From positions 59,891 through 123,890 of the forward strand of contig JARFRM010000288.1 in NCBI GenBank assembly GCA_029287235.1: 64,000 bases of DNA. Direction: 5' to 3'. Below are positions 39,131-48,891 of the stretch, piece after piece; position 1 is the stretch's first letter, and every line of letters starts with the position of its first letter. The DNA is from Thermoanaerobaculales bacterium (GTDB lineage Bacteria > Acidobacteriota > Thermoanaerobaculia > Thermoanaerobaculales > Sulfomarinibacteraceae). Under the pieces are notes generated by a model. That model searched no databases, was not told the origin of the DNA, and saw only the letters and a program-made list of their open reading frames with translations. The position numbers were made by a program, and so were the translations under genes.

Positions 39131-40414
39131 CTACGCCCATCCCCGCAGGTGGCACGCCGTCGCGACCCGCTGGATGGCGATCATGTAGGCGGCGTCGCGC
39201 ATGTACTCGCCGGTTTCTTCGGCGAGGTCGGCCACGGCGTGGAATGCGGTGGTCATCTTCTGATCGAGGCGACTGAGGACTTCGTCCTTGGGCCAGAAGA
39301 AATTGGTGTTGCACTGAACTTGCTCGAAGTAGGAGCAGGTGACGCCACCGGCGTTGGCGAGGAAGTCCGGGATCACAAAGACTCCGCGCCGCTTGAGCAC
39401 CTGATCGGCCTCGGGGGTTGTCGGTCCGTTGGCGCCCTCCGCCAGAATCTTCACATTGGCGTGGATGCGCTCGACGTTGTCGGCGGTGATCTGATTCTCG
39501 AGGGCGGCCGGGATCAGGATCTGTACATCCTGCTCGAGCCAGGCATCGGCCTCCAGGCGTTGGTAGCCGGCCGCCTCGGCCTTGTGCTTGTCGATGGCCC
39601 CGAATCGGTTGGTGATGGACAGCAGGAACTCGGTGTCGATGCCGTCGGTCTTGCGGTAGGTGTAGGACGTCTGATCCTGTTGGTCCCAGCAGGACACCGC
39701 GACCACGGTCGCGCCGAGCTCGATGAGCAGCTTGGCCGCGTACTGTGCGACGTTCCCAAAGCCCTGGATCGAGGCGCGAATGCCCTCAATGGGAAGGTCC
39801 ATTCTCTGCAGAGCTTCACGAACGGTGAAGACCACGCCGTAGCCGGTTGCCTCGGTGCGGCCGAGAGAACCACCGACTTCGACGGGTTTGCCGGTGATCA
39901 TCCCGGGGTAGTGGCCGCCGGCGAGCTTCTCGTACTCGTCGAGGATCCACACCATGTGCTGTGGGTTGGTCATGACATCGGGCGCCGGAACATCGTTGAT
40001 GGGTCCGATGTTCTTCGAAACCTGGCGCACCCAGCCGCGACAGAGTGCTTCCTGTTCGCGTGGTGAGAGGTTGTGCGGGTCGCAGATCACGCCACCCTTG
40101 CCGCCGCCGAGCGGGATGTCGACCACGGCGCACTTCCAGGTCATCCAGGTGGCCAGCGCACGAACGGTATCGATGGTCTCCTGGGGGTGGAACCGGATGC
40201 CGCCCTTGGCGGGGCCGCGGGCGTCGTTGTGCTGAACTCGAAATCCTTGGAAGACCTTGACCGCACCGTCATCCATCCGGATGGGGATGGTGAAGTGGTA
40301 TTCCCGTTGAGGAGACCGCAGCAGTTGGCGGATCCCATCCTCGAGCTGGAGCAGCTCTGCGACTGCGTCGAATTGGCGTTGGGCCATGGTGAAGGCGTTG
40401 AACTCGTTGCTCAT
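39131..40414 (-). CDS. Glu/Leu/Phe/Val dehydrogenase family (glutamate dehydrogenase)
   Basis: Cytoplasmic oxidative deaminase linking glutamate and 2-oxoglutarate, 427 aa. The substrate side has QHNDARGPAKGGIRFHP and the catalytic lysine in VDIPLGGGKGG, followed by VPAPDVMT. The Rossmann half begins IQGFGNVAQYAA and later has ALENQITADN and EGANGPTTPEAD. The PAPD/MTNPQHM pattern and length favour glutamate over leucine specificity, but one residue could change that. ATG 40414 is preceded by GGAGAGG; the frame to 40450 is not used. Promoter at 40468-40497, terminator at 39052. Confidence 0.93.
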   Translation of the reverse strand: MSNEFNAFTMAQRQFDAVAELLQLEDGIRQLLRSPQREYHFTIPIRMDDGAVKVFQGFRVQHNDARGPAKGGIRFHPQETIDTVRALATWMTWKCAVVDIPLGGGKGGVICDPHNLSPREQEALCRGWVRQVSKNIGPINDVPAPDVMTNPQHMVWILDEYEKLAGGHYPGMITGKPVEVGGSLGRTEATGYGVVFTVREALQRMDLPIEGIRASIQGFGNVAQYAAKLLIELGATVVAVSCWDQQDQTSYTYRKTDGIDTEFLLSITNRFGAIDKHKAEAAGYQRLEADAWLEQDVQILIPAALENQITADNVERIHANVKILAEGANGPTTPEADQVLKRRGVFVIPDFLANAGGVTCSYFEQVQCNTNFFWPKDEVLSRLDQKMTTAFHAVADLAEETGEYMRDAAYMIAIQRVATACHLRGWA

Positions 40415-40467
40415 GTTCCTCTCCAGTCTTGCGGTCAGATCGCACCTCATGGACAGAGCGCTTGCGG

Positions 40468-40497
40468 GTTATACGTCCCGGGAGGGTCGAGAGTCAA
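40468..40497 (-). promoter_or_regulatory. Sigma-70 promoter of the glutamate dehydrogenase gene
   Basis: On the minus strand, TTGACT (40497-40492), an 18-bp spacer and TATAAC (40473-40468), about 50 bp before the start codon. Confidence 0.62.
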
Positions 40498-40571
40498 GGT
40501 GTTTCCGGAGCGACTGTGCGCTGATCGGCGGACCGCGCTATTGTCGATGGTGGCGGAAGGGATGAAACGGC

Positions 40572-40838
40572 ATGGATGAACAGGCTCAGGTGGTTGAGAT
40601 CGGCGAGCACGGTGTTGAGGACCTGGCCGCCCGGGTCGAGGGCGGCGGACGGATCATTCTGACCCGGGACGGACGGCCGGTCGCGGCTGTCATCGGGGTT
40701 GAGACCCTGAGAGTGCTGACCGACGAACGGGAGCTCCTCAGGCGATTGGCCCTCGGCGAGCTCGAGAGCGCCGCCGGCGAGGGCGATGACCTCGAGGCGG
40801 TGCTCGACGACTGTCGATTGCTTCTCGAGGAGAACTGA
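40572..40838 (+). CDS. Type II antitoxin, Phd/YefM family
   Basis: 88-aa protein with the Phd/YefM N-terminal fold (VEIGEHGVEDLAARVEGGGR, then IILTRDGRPVAAVIGVETL), which dimerises and binds operator DNA, and an acidic C-terminal stretch (LESAAGEGDDLEAVLDD) that would wrap the toxin. It is followed after 7 bp by a ParE/RelE-like gene. Such pairs repress their own operon. A plausible -10 box lies near 40541 (CTATTGTC), with no good -35. Confidence 0.82.
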   Translation: MDEQAQVVEIGEHGVEDLAARVEGGGRIILTRDGRPVAAVIGVETLRVLTDERELLRRLALGELESAAGEGDDLEAVLDDCRLLLEEN

Positions 40839-40845
40839 TCCGACC

Positions 40846-41106
40846 ATGAAGGTGACTCCGTCCGCTCGAAAAGAGCTCCTCGAGGTGGTGGCGAGACTGC
40901 AGCGGCGGGACGCCGAGGAAGCGGCGCGGTTCGTGCTCGAGATCGAGGACCGGCTGGAGGAGATCGGCGAAGGACTCGAAGAGGTCCCGGAGTTGGAATC
41001 GGCGAAGCACTCGGCCACGGCGAGCCACGGCCACCGGTTCTATCTGCGAGAACGCACCAACGGCATGTGGCTCATCGCCGTCTGGCCGGAAGCTCCATTG
41101 AGGTGA
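40846..41106 (+). CDS. Type II toxin, RelE/ParE superfamily
   Basis: 86-aa basic protein starting MKVTPSARKELLEVVARLQR, with the helical hairpin typical of ParE/RelE (RFVLEIEDRLEEIGEGLEEV) and a C-terminal sheet (HRFYLRERTNGMWLIAVWP). The superfamily includes mRNA interferases and gyrase poisons; the sequence does not say which. ATG 40846 is chosen because the family start fits and GAGGAG lies upstream; the frame to 40786 overlaps the antitoxin gene. Its second half pairs with the antitoxin 7 bp upstream. Confidence 0.75.
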   Translation: MKVTPSARKELLEVVARLQRRDAEEAARFVLEIEDRLEEIGEGLEEVPELESAKHSATASHGHRFYLRERTNGMWLIAVWPEAPLR

Positions 41107-41172
41107 GCCGGCTCGCTGCGGTCAGCCTCGCCGAGACCCCGGGACCCCCAAAGATCCAGGTACAATTGCGCG

Positions 41173-41979
41173 ATGTTTCTTTACTCCGGGGGCGACCCGA
41201 ACCTAACGCTCGCGATCTCCCAGGTTTCGCACGCCTGGCTTGCGTGGCAGCTGGCCGAGCACTGGGGTAACCGCCGCTTCAACCGGCCGCTGCCCCGGGC
41301 CGAGGTCTTGGCGGCGGTCATGCTCCACGACTCCGGGTGGACCGAGTTCGACGTCGCCCCGGGGATCGACTCGAAGGGCCGCCCGAGAACCTTTGACCGC
41401 ATGCCGGTGGAAACGCATCTCGAGATTTGGCGGCGATGCATTGATCGGACCGCTCAGCACAGCCGCTATGCCGCCCTGCTGGTGGCGACGCACTTTTCCG
41501 ACATGGCCGAGGTCAAGGCCGTCGATCTCCTTGGGCGAAGGGACATGGGATCGGCCGGTCTCGTGGAGAACTTTCGCGCCGAAATGGACCGTCGGAAACT
41601 CGACTGGGAAGACAGCCTGGCCTCGGATGCTCGGTATCAAGGCTGTCTGCGAGGTCCGATGAGGCAATCCAATGCCGATATCTTGACCCTCGCCGACCGG
41701 ATCTCGGTCTTCCTGTGTGGGTCGCTCGCGTCGGACTTCGAGGTCGCGGCGCCGACCTCTTCCGGCGATGTCGATGCGGTCAGGCTCACCGCCATGGACC
41801 GAACCCGCTGGCGGGTCAATCCCTGGCCCCTGGAGGGCGATCGGGTTCGACTCCAGTGTGAGGGTCGCCGTCTGGTCTCGACCTGTTTCGACTCCGCGGA
41901 TGAGTTTCAGGAGGTTCTCCAGCGAGCGCCGGTCGAGAGGATGACCTTCACTCTGATGCGCTCGTCCGCGGTCGGTTGA
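41173..41979 (+). CDS. DUF3891 family protein
   Basis: 268 aa, no known activity. The N-terminal half has an HD-like metal pattern: QVSHAWLAWQLAEHW, AAVMLHDSGWTEFD and LLVATHFSDMAE, with His and Asp residues spaced as in HD-domain phosphohydrolases, and ILTLADRISVFLC later. These fit DUF3891. TACAAT (41161-41166) ends six bases before the ATG and there is no ribosome site, so the mRNA is probably leaderless. The tRNA-Asn promoter overlaps its stop codon. Confidence 0.82.
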   Translation: MFLYSGGDPNLTLAISQVSHAWLAWQLAEHWGNRRFNRPLPRAEVLAAVMLHDSGWTEFDVAPGIDSKGRPRTFDRMPVETHLEIWRRCIDRTAQHSRYAALLVATHFSDMAEVKAVDLLGRRDMGSAGLVENFRAEMDRRKLDWEDSLASDARYQGCLRGPMRQSNADILTLADRISVFLCGSLASDFEVAAPTSSGDVDAVRLTAMDRTRWRVNPWPLEGDRVRLQCEGRRLVSTCFDSADEFQEVLQRAPVERMTFTLMRSSAVG

Positions 41980-42003
41980 CAATCGCCGGCCGGGGACTAC
42001 AAT
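41976..42003 (+). promoter_or_regulatory. Strong sigma-70 promoter of tRNA-Asn
   Basis: TTGACA (41976-41981), a 16-bp spacer and TACAAT (41998-42003). The -35 box contains the TGA stop of the DUF3891 gene. Expected leader before the tRNA is about 13 nt. Confidence 0.78.
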
Positions 42004-42022
42004 ACCCTCTTGCTAACGATGC

Positions 42023-42097
42023 TCCGCAGTAGCTCAATGGTAGAGCGGGTGGCTGTTAACCACTAGGTTGGGGGTTCAAGTCCCTCCTGCGGAGCCA
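42023..42097 (+). tRNA. tRNA-Asn (GTT)
   Basis: Acceptor TCCGCAG/CTGCGGA, D arm AGCTCAATGGTAGAGC, anticodon loop CTGTTAA with GTT, T arm GGGGGTTCAAGTCCCTC, discriminator G, and CCA encoded at 42095-42097. In contrast the CAT tRNA at 3392 lacks an encoded CCA. Confidence 0.97.
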
Positions 42098-42109
42098 AAT
42101 GACTTCTCT

Positions 42110-42133
42110 CGCCCCGAGGACGTCCTCGGGGCG
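42110..42133 (+). terminator. Terminator after tRNA-Asn
   Basis: A perfect 24-bp palindrome, CGCCCCGAGGAC/GTCCTCGGGGCG, 13 bp after the tRNA and followed by TTATT. As RNA it forms a strong GC hairpin with a short U-rich tail. Confidence 0.7.
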
Positions 42134-42158
42134 TTATTGGTCTCAGGGGGCAGCGGCC

Positions 42159-42224
42159 GTGTCCGCAACCGAGACCGTTTCCGTTGCCGAGACTGAGGCC
42201 GTATCTGAAGCCGTTGCTGTGACC
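42159..42224. repeat. Degenerate hexamer array, 11 units of GNNNCC type
   Basis: Eleven consecutive 6-bp units (GTGTCC, GCAACC, GAGACC, GTTTCC, GTTGCC, GAGACT, GAGGCC, GTATCT, GAAGCC, GTTGCT, GTGACC) follow the tRNA-Asn terminator. Period and position recall the CCCGAT array at 9606. No gene is supported. Confidence 0.75.
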
Positions 42225-42229
42225 GCGAT

Positions 42230-42360
42230 GGTTTTATCTGCGTCAATCTGCGTGATCTGCGGGCAATCTGCGATGATGAGATGGAATCTGTGTCCATCCG
42301 TGTGATCCGTGGGCTGCAACGTGTGATGCGTGCGATGTTTGCGATGATCCAGCATCCAGC
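42230..42360. repeat. ATCTGCGTCAATCTGCG / ATCCGTGTGATCCGTGG word repeats
   Basis: ATCTGCGTCAATCTGCGTG, ATCTGCGGGCAATCTGCG, GGAATCTGTGTCCATCC, GTGTGATCCGTGGGC and two CCAGCATCCAGCATC words fill the spacer before the epimerase-type gene. No gene is seen. Confidence 0.65.
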
Positions 42361-42399
42361 ATCGCTCGTCTGTGTTAGGCTCCGGCCTCGGAGGTCTGC

Positions 42400-43341
42400 A
42401 TGACGGAACGACAACGTGCGCTGGTGACCGGAGGCGCGGGCTTCCTCGGATCTCATCTGTGTGAACGGTTGCTCGGCGAGGGGCTCGAGGTCGTCTGTAT
42501 GGACAACCTCATCACCGGCAGCCTCGCCAACATCGAAGATCTCTTCGGCCGCGACGGATTCATCTTCGTCGAGCACGATGTGACCAATTTCATTCACGTC
42601 GCGGGGCGTTTGGACTTCGTACTCCATTTCGCCTCGCCGGCGTCGCCCATCGACTACCTCAAGTTGCCCATCCAGACCCTCAAAGTCGGATCGCTGGGAA
42701 CCCACAAGGCCATCGGTCTCGCCAAGTCCAAGGGCGCGCGTTTTCTGCTCGCTTCGACATCCGAGAGCTATGGCGATCCGCTGGTGCACCCGCAGCCCGA
42801 GGACTACTGGGGCAATGTCAACCCGGTGGGCCCGCGGGGGGTCTACGACGAGGCCAAGCGTTTCGCAGAGGCCATCACCATGGCCTATCACCGGCATCAC
42901 GGACTCGAGACCAGGATCGTTCGGATCTTCAACACTTATGGCCCACGGATGCGCGCGGGTGACGGCCGGGTCGTCCCCGCATTCATCTGCCAGGCTCTGG
43001 ACAACGAGAGTCTGACGGTCTTCGGTGATGGCTCCCAGACCCGCTCTTTCTGCTTTGTCGACGATCTCATCGAAGGTATCTGGCGTCTGTTGAACTCGGA
43101 CTACGTCGAGCCCGTCAATATCGGCAATCCTACCGAGATGACCGTTCTCCAGTTTGCCCAGGAAATCATCCGGATCATCGGCGCCTCATCGGATGTCATC
43201 TTCAAGGACCTGCCGGTCAACGACCCCAAGGTCCGGCAGCCGGACATCACCCTCGCACGCAGGGTTCTCGAATGGGAGCCGAAGGTGGAACTCGAGGACG
43301 GACTGGCCGACACGATCGAGTACTTCAGGCACCATCGGTAA
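42400..43341 (+). CDS. NAD-dependent epimerase/dehydratase, UDP-glucuronate decarboxylase type
   Basis: Extended SDR of 313 aa. NAD binding by [11 protein letters not shown] (10-20). Catalytic Thr120/Ser121 in STSESYG and Tyr149-x-x-x-Lys153 in YDEAK. The segment [20 protein letters not shown] and [15 protein letters not shown] are characteristic of UDP-xylose synthases (UXS), which oxidise and decarboxylate UDP-glucuronate to UDP-xylose for surface glycans. CGGAGG lies six bases before the ATG. No other sugar-nucleotide genes adjoin it, so the destination of the sugar is not known. Confidence 0.9.
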   Translation: MTERQRALVTGGAGFLGSHLCERLLGEGLEVVCMDNLITGSLANIEDLFGRDGFIFVEHDVTNFIHVAGRLDFVLHFASPASPIDYLKLPIQTLKVGSLGTHKAIGLAKSKGARFLLASTSESYGDPLVHPQPEDYWGNVNPVGPRGVYDEAKRFAEAITMAYHRHHGLETRIVRIFNTYGPRMRAGDGRVVPAFICQALDNESLTVFGDGSQTRSFCFVDDLIEGIWRLLNSDYVEPVNIGNPTEMTVLQFAQEIIRIIGASSDVIFKDLPVNDPKVRQPDITLARRVLEWEPKVELEDGLADTIEYFRHHR

Positions 43342-43407
43342 TTGCTCGGAAATCCCCGTGGAAGGCTTGGAGCCTTCACCGTGCATTTCCGAGATAGACT
43401 CACTGTC

Positions 43408-43659
43408 ATGGTCATCACAGGTGCGAATCGGGTTGGGGTGCCGCTCGTTGCCGCAGCAGTGTTCCTCTTGGTGTTGCCGTCCACCGGTTTCGCCTGCGTC
43501 GAGCATGTGGCCGATCTGCCCGATGGCCCCTCCCGGGCGGTTGATCTCGAGGGAGATCTCGTCTATGTCGCTTTCGGCGATGCCGGGATCAACGTGTACG
43601 ACGTTTCGGCCTGCGAGCCGGCACCCGTTCGTCGGTCCGCCGTCCGTGTGACCCCCTGA
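43408..43659 (+). pseudogene. Truncated secreted protein with one LVIVD-like repeat
   Basis: 83 codons from ATG 43408: a signal peptide (VPLVAAAVFLLVLPSTGFAC) and then a single beta-propeller-like unit (VDLEGDLVYVAFGDAGINVYDVS) typical of the first blade of LVIVD-repeat proteins, which normally have many blades. The frame stops soon after, and the next 140 bp contain no continuation that I can recognise. Most likely the 5' remnant of a longer gene. No ribosome site is seen. It could also be a genuinely short exported protein. Confidence 0.5.
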
Positions 43660-43798
43660 CCTTCCACTACTTCAATTTTCATTCTCCGAGAATGCAGGGG
43701 CTTGCCAAAGGAAAGAACCGGCGCACCCGTGGGAAACGCGGACGTCGATTGTTCGGTGTGGACCTCCGGACTGCGGCCTTCACAGAACCCCGATCCCG

Positions 43799-46179
<2,381 letters not shown>

Positions 46180-46183
<4 letters not shown>

Positions 46184-46641
46184 TCGTCGTGGTTGAGGAG
46201 CAGGCCCTTGAGCTCCTCCATGAACTGGTTGACGTCCTCGAAACGGCGGTAGACGCTGGCGAAGCGCACATAGGCGACCTGATCGAGGTTGCGCAATCGT
46301 TCGATGACCAGATGGCCGATCTCCTCGGTGGACATTTCCCGGACCTCCTGCGACGCGATGGCGGTCTCCACCGCATCCACCACCACGACGAGGTCCTTCC
46401 GCGGGACGGGCCGTTTCTCACAGGCGCGAAGCATCCCGTTGAGCAGTTTCTCCCGGTCGAAGCTCTCGCGCCGACCGTCGCGTTTGACCACCGTGACCGG
46501 TAGCTCGTCAACCCGCTCGTAGGTGGTGAACCGACGGTTGCATTCCATGCACTCGCGCCGCCGGCGGATCTCCGCCCCCTCGCGCACCTCGCGCGAGTCC
46601 ACGACCCGGCTCGAGGCGCAGGCGCAGAACGGGCAGATCAC
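46180..46641 (-). CDS. nrdR: Transcriptional repressor NrdR
   Basis: Repressor of ribonucleotide reductase genes; it senses ATP and dATP through an ATP-cone and binds NrdR boxes. 153 aa: zinc ribbon with CPFC and CMEC (about 3-37), RRRECMECNRRFTTYER, then the ATP-cone (VVKRDGRRESFDREKLLNGM). GTG start at 46641 overlaps the stop of the flippase gene, and its own stop overlaps the lon start. The open frame continues far upstream to 47700 in the wrong phase of the flippase gene, which is not coding. No ribonucleotide reductase gene lies in the window. Confidence 0.96.
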
Positions 46642-47666
46642 TCGGCGCTCCCCTCTTCGGCCAGGTCCTTGACGTCGGAAAAACGCATGCCCAGCAGCGG
46701 TAGACAGAGGAGCCCGATCACCGTGATGGGCACGAAGCAGATGGCGTGATAGACGATGGCGATGGCGGTAGCGAGGTTGAGCTCGACGCCGAAGAAGGTG
46801 GTCAGTCCGACCTGGGTGGCCTTGTGAAATCCACCGACCCCGCCGGGGGTCGGGATCGCGAGGCCGATGACGGCGAGGGTCACCAGGAGGAAGGCCACTC
46901 GGAGCGGCAGATCGAGGTGGAAGGCCAGGAGCGTGACCTTCACTTGCCAGAAAATGATGTACCAGAGAACAAAGGACGCGGTCATGGTCACGAGAAGATC
47001 TCGAGGGCGCTGGAGGACCCGCAGTCCATCGAGAAAGTGGTTGAGAAAGTTGGCAAAGGGCTCCCGCCACGATGGGGCGAAACGCGCCAGTGGTTTGCTG
47101 AGGATCGCGACGAACCGATCCTGATAACGAAAGAGGCCGAGCAGCGTGAGGGTACCGAGAGCCAGCGCGATCCCAACACCATAACCGGAGACCTGAAGGA
47201 GTCGGAGGTTTGCAGCGGCGCCGGCGTCGAGGTCCATCATGGACGGTGGCCAGATCAGGAACACCAGAAAGAAGAGCACCACGGTCCAGAGATCGAAAAC
47301 CCGTTCGGTGAGAATCGAGGCGAGTCCTGCGGAAACCGGGAAGTGATCCCGCTTGGCCAACAGCACGGGTCGGATGATGTCGCCCATGCGTGCCGGAAGA
47401 AGGGCGATGGCGGCGTAACCGACCGCGGTGGCCAGAAAAGCGCTCGAGTGACGGACATGAGCCACCGGTCGGAGAATGAGCATCCAGCGAATGACGCGGG
47501 CCCAGTAGGAAACGAGCGCCAGCAGGGTCGCCAAGGCGATGAGCCACGGGTTGGCCTGTGCCAATCCGGCCATCATTTCCTCGAAGTCGACATTCCACAG
47601 GAAGAACGCCAACAGGGCGACCATCAGCACCAACGAGACACCGATACGAACGGCAGGGCTCTTCAT
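46638..47666 (-). CDS. Flippase-like membrane protein (LPG synthase TM/UPF0104 family)
   Basis: Integral membrane protein of 342 aa with about eight helices. Conserved family elements are WARVIRWMLILRP near the N-terminus, ALLPARMGDIIRPVLLAKR, SILTERVFDLWT and the loop IPTPGGVGGFHKATQVGL. The family includes the flippase half of MprF and many stand-alone proteins thought to move or modify lipids; the substrate is unknown. First gene of an operon with nrdR and lon, overlapping nrdR by 4 bp. Confidence 0.9.
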   Translation of the reverse strand: MKSPAVRIGVSLVLMVALLAFFLWNVDFEEMMAGLAQANPWLIALATLLALVSYWARVIRWMLILRPVAHVRHSSAFLATAVGYAAIALLPARMGDIIRPVLLAKRDHFPVSAGLASILTERVFDLWTVVLFFLVFLIWPPSMMDLDAGAAANLRLLQVSGYGVGIALALGTLTLLGLFRYQDRFVAILSKPLARFAPSWREPFANFLNHFLDGLRVLQRPRDLLVTMTASFVLWYIIFWQVKVTLLAFHLDLPLRVAFLLVTLAVIGLAIPTPGGVGGFHKATQVGLTTFFGVELNLATAIAIVYHAICFVPITVIGLLCLPLLGMRFSDVKDLAEEGSAE

Positions 47667-47729
47667 CGCCCACAGGGTAGTATGATGACGCCGTCTTCAC
47701 AACATCGTGGAGGGACGGCCGGGAGGATC

Positions 47730-48713
47730 ATGGCCGAGACGTCACCAGTTTTCGTGCGTTCGAACCCGCGGGTTCTCGGCCACGACCCGGGTCTGGGTCA
47801 TCCCGAGTCCGCTCAGCGGGTTCAAGTGATTCTGGATGTGCTCGAACCCGGTGCAGCCGGCCGATGGACGGTTGATCGGCAGGCGGCCGTTCCAACGGAC
47901 GAGGATGTGCTCGGGGTCTTGAAGTGGATCCACGACGAGGACTACATCGAGCGTGTTCGCGCCGTGTCGAACGAGGGTCACGGTTGGCTTGACACCCACG
48001 ATTGTCGGGTATCGCCGGAGACCTTCGACTCCGCTGTGGCTGCCGCCGGTCTGGCCATGAACGCGGCCCTCGATCTGGCCAACCGCAGGCTCGATCGAGC
48101 ATTTATCGTCCTTCGCCCGCCCTCCCACCACGCTGAGCGTGACTCGGCCAGGGGCTATTGCTTCTTCAACTCGGTGGCGGTGGCCGCGGAGGTGGTGGTG
48201 GGGAGTCTGGGCGAGCCGGTGGTGATCGTCGACTTTGACGCTCATCACGGCAACGGGACCCAGAAGCACTTCTTTGATCGGGGAGATGTCGGGTACGTGT
48301 CGGTTCACACCTACCCCGGTTTCCCGGGGACCGGGACCGCGGATGAGATTGGGGTGGGGGAGGGTTTGGGAACCACCCGGAACATGCCTCTCGTCGCCGG
48401 GGCTGACGACTCGATCTATTGCGCCGCATTCGAGGAAGCTCTCGACGAGGTTGCATCGAGGCTTCGGCCGGCGGCCATCATCGTGTCAGCCGGGTTTGAC
48501 GCCCATCCCTCGGACCCCATCGGCGCGATGCGGGTTTCGGAAGCGGGTTTCCGCCGTTTGAGCGCGGCGGTGACGGCAACGGCGCACAGATGGGCGAGCG
48601 GCCGGGTTCTCTCGTTTCTTGAAGGCGGATTCGATCGCCAAGCGCTGGCGAATTGCGCGCGGATTCACGTCGAGGAATTAGCCTCTGGGGACGCAGAGAA
48701 AGCCGATGCGTAA
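47730..48713 (+). CDS. Histone-deacetylase family protein (acetoin/acetylpolyamine-type)
   Basis: Zinc hydrolase of the arginase/deacetylase fold, 327 aa. Motifs include GHDPGLGHPESAQRVQ, LRPPSHHAERDSARGYCFFN (tandem His and substrate loop), VIVDFDAHHGNGTQ (zinc Asp and His), HTYPGFPGTG, ISAGFDAHPSDP-like IVSAGFDAHPSDP (second zinc Asp) and FLEGGFD. Bacterial members deacetylate acetylpolyamines or act in acetoin use. GGGAGG precedes ATG 47730; an ATG at 47682 is less likely, and the open frame to 46746 lies opposite the flippase gene. It is divergent from the flippase-nrdR-lon operon. Confidence 0.92.
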   Translation: MAETSPVFVRSNPRVLGHDPGLGHPESAQRVQVILDVLEPGAAGRWTVDRQAAVPTDEDVLGVLKWIHDEDYIERVRAVSNEGHGWLDTHDCRVSPETFDSAVAAAGLAMNAALDLANRRLDRAFIVLRPPSHHAERDSARGYCFFNSVAVAAEVVVGSLGEPVVIVDFDAHHGNGTQKHFFDRGDVGYVSVHTYPGFPGTGTADEIGVGEGLGTTRNMPLVAGADDSIYCAAFEEALDEVASRLRPAAIIVSAGFDAHPSDPIGAMRVSEAGFRRLSAAVTATAHRWASGRVLSFLEGGFDRQALANCARIHVEELASGDAEKADA

Positions 48714-48807
48714 TTGTTCGCGATTGTGATCCGTGGTTTCTTTCAAAAAATGAACCCGGTTACTCACAGAAATCAGACTGAAGAAGTGCCGTTCATCACA
48801 AAATTCG

Positions 48808-48835
48808 TTGACCGTAGAATCACATTTGGTATATC
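48808..48835 (+). promoter_or_regulatory. Sigma-70 promoter of the Ig-repeat secreted protein gene
   Basis: TTGACC (48808-48813), a 16-bp spacer and TATATC (48830-48835) in an unusually AT-rich spacer, with GAGGAGG just before the ATG at 48892. Confidence 0.65.
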
Positions 48836-48891
48836 ATCGAACAGGTTAGATTTTCGTCTGCGTAGACCTGCGCTTCAGAGGAGGACAGCTG

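Noticed and set aside
46642-47700. Long N-terminal extension of NrdR
   Set aside because: Wrong phase of the flippase gene; NrdR has its normal length from GTG 46641.
46746-47729. Long N-terminal extension of the histone-deacetylase-like gene
   Set aside because: It lies opposite the flippase gene, and a ribosome site precedes ATG 47730.
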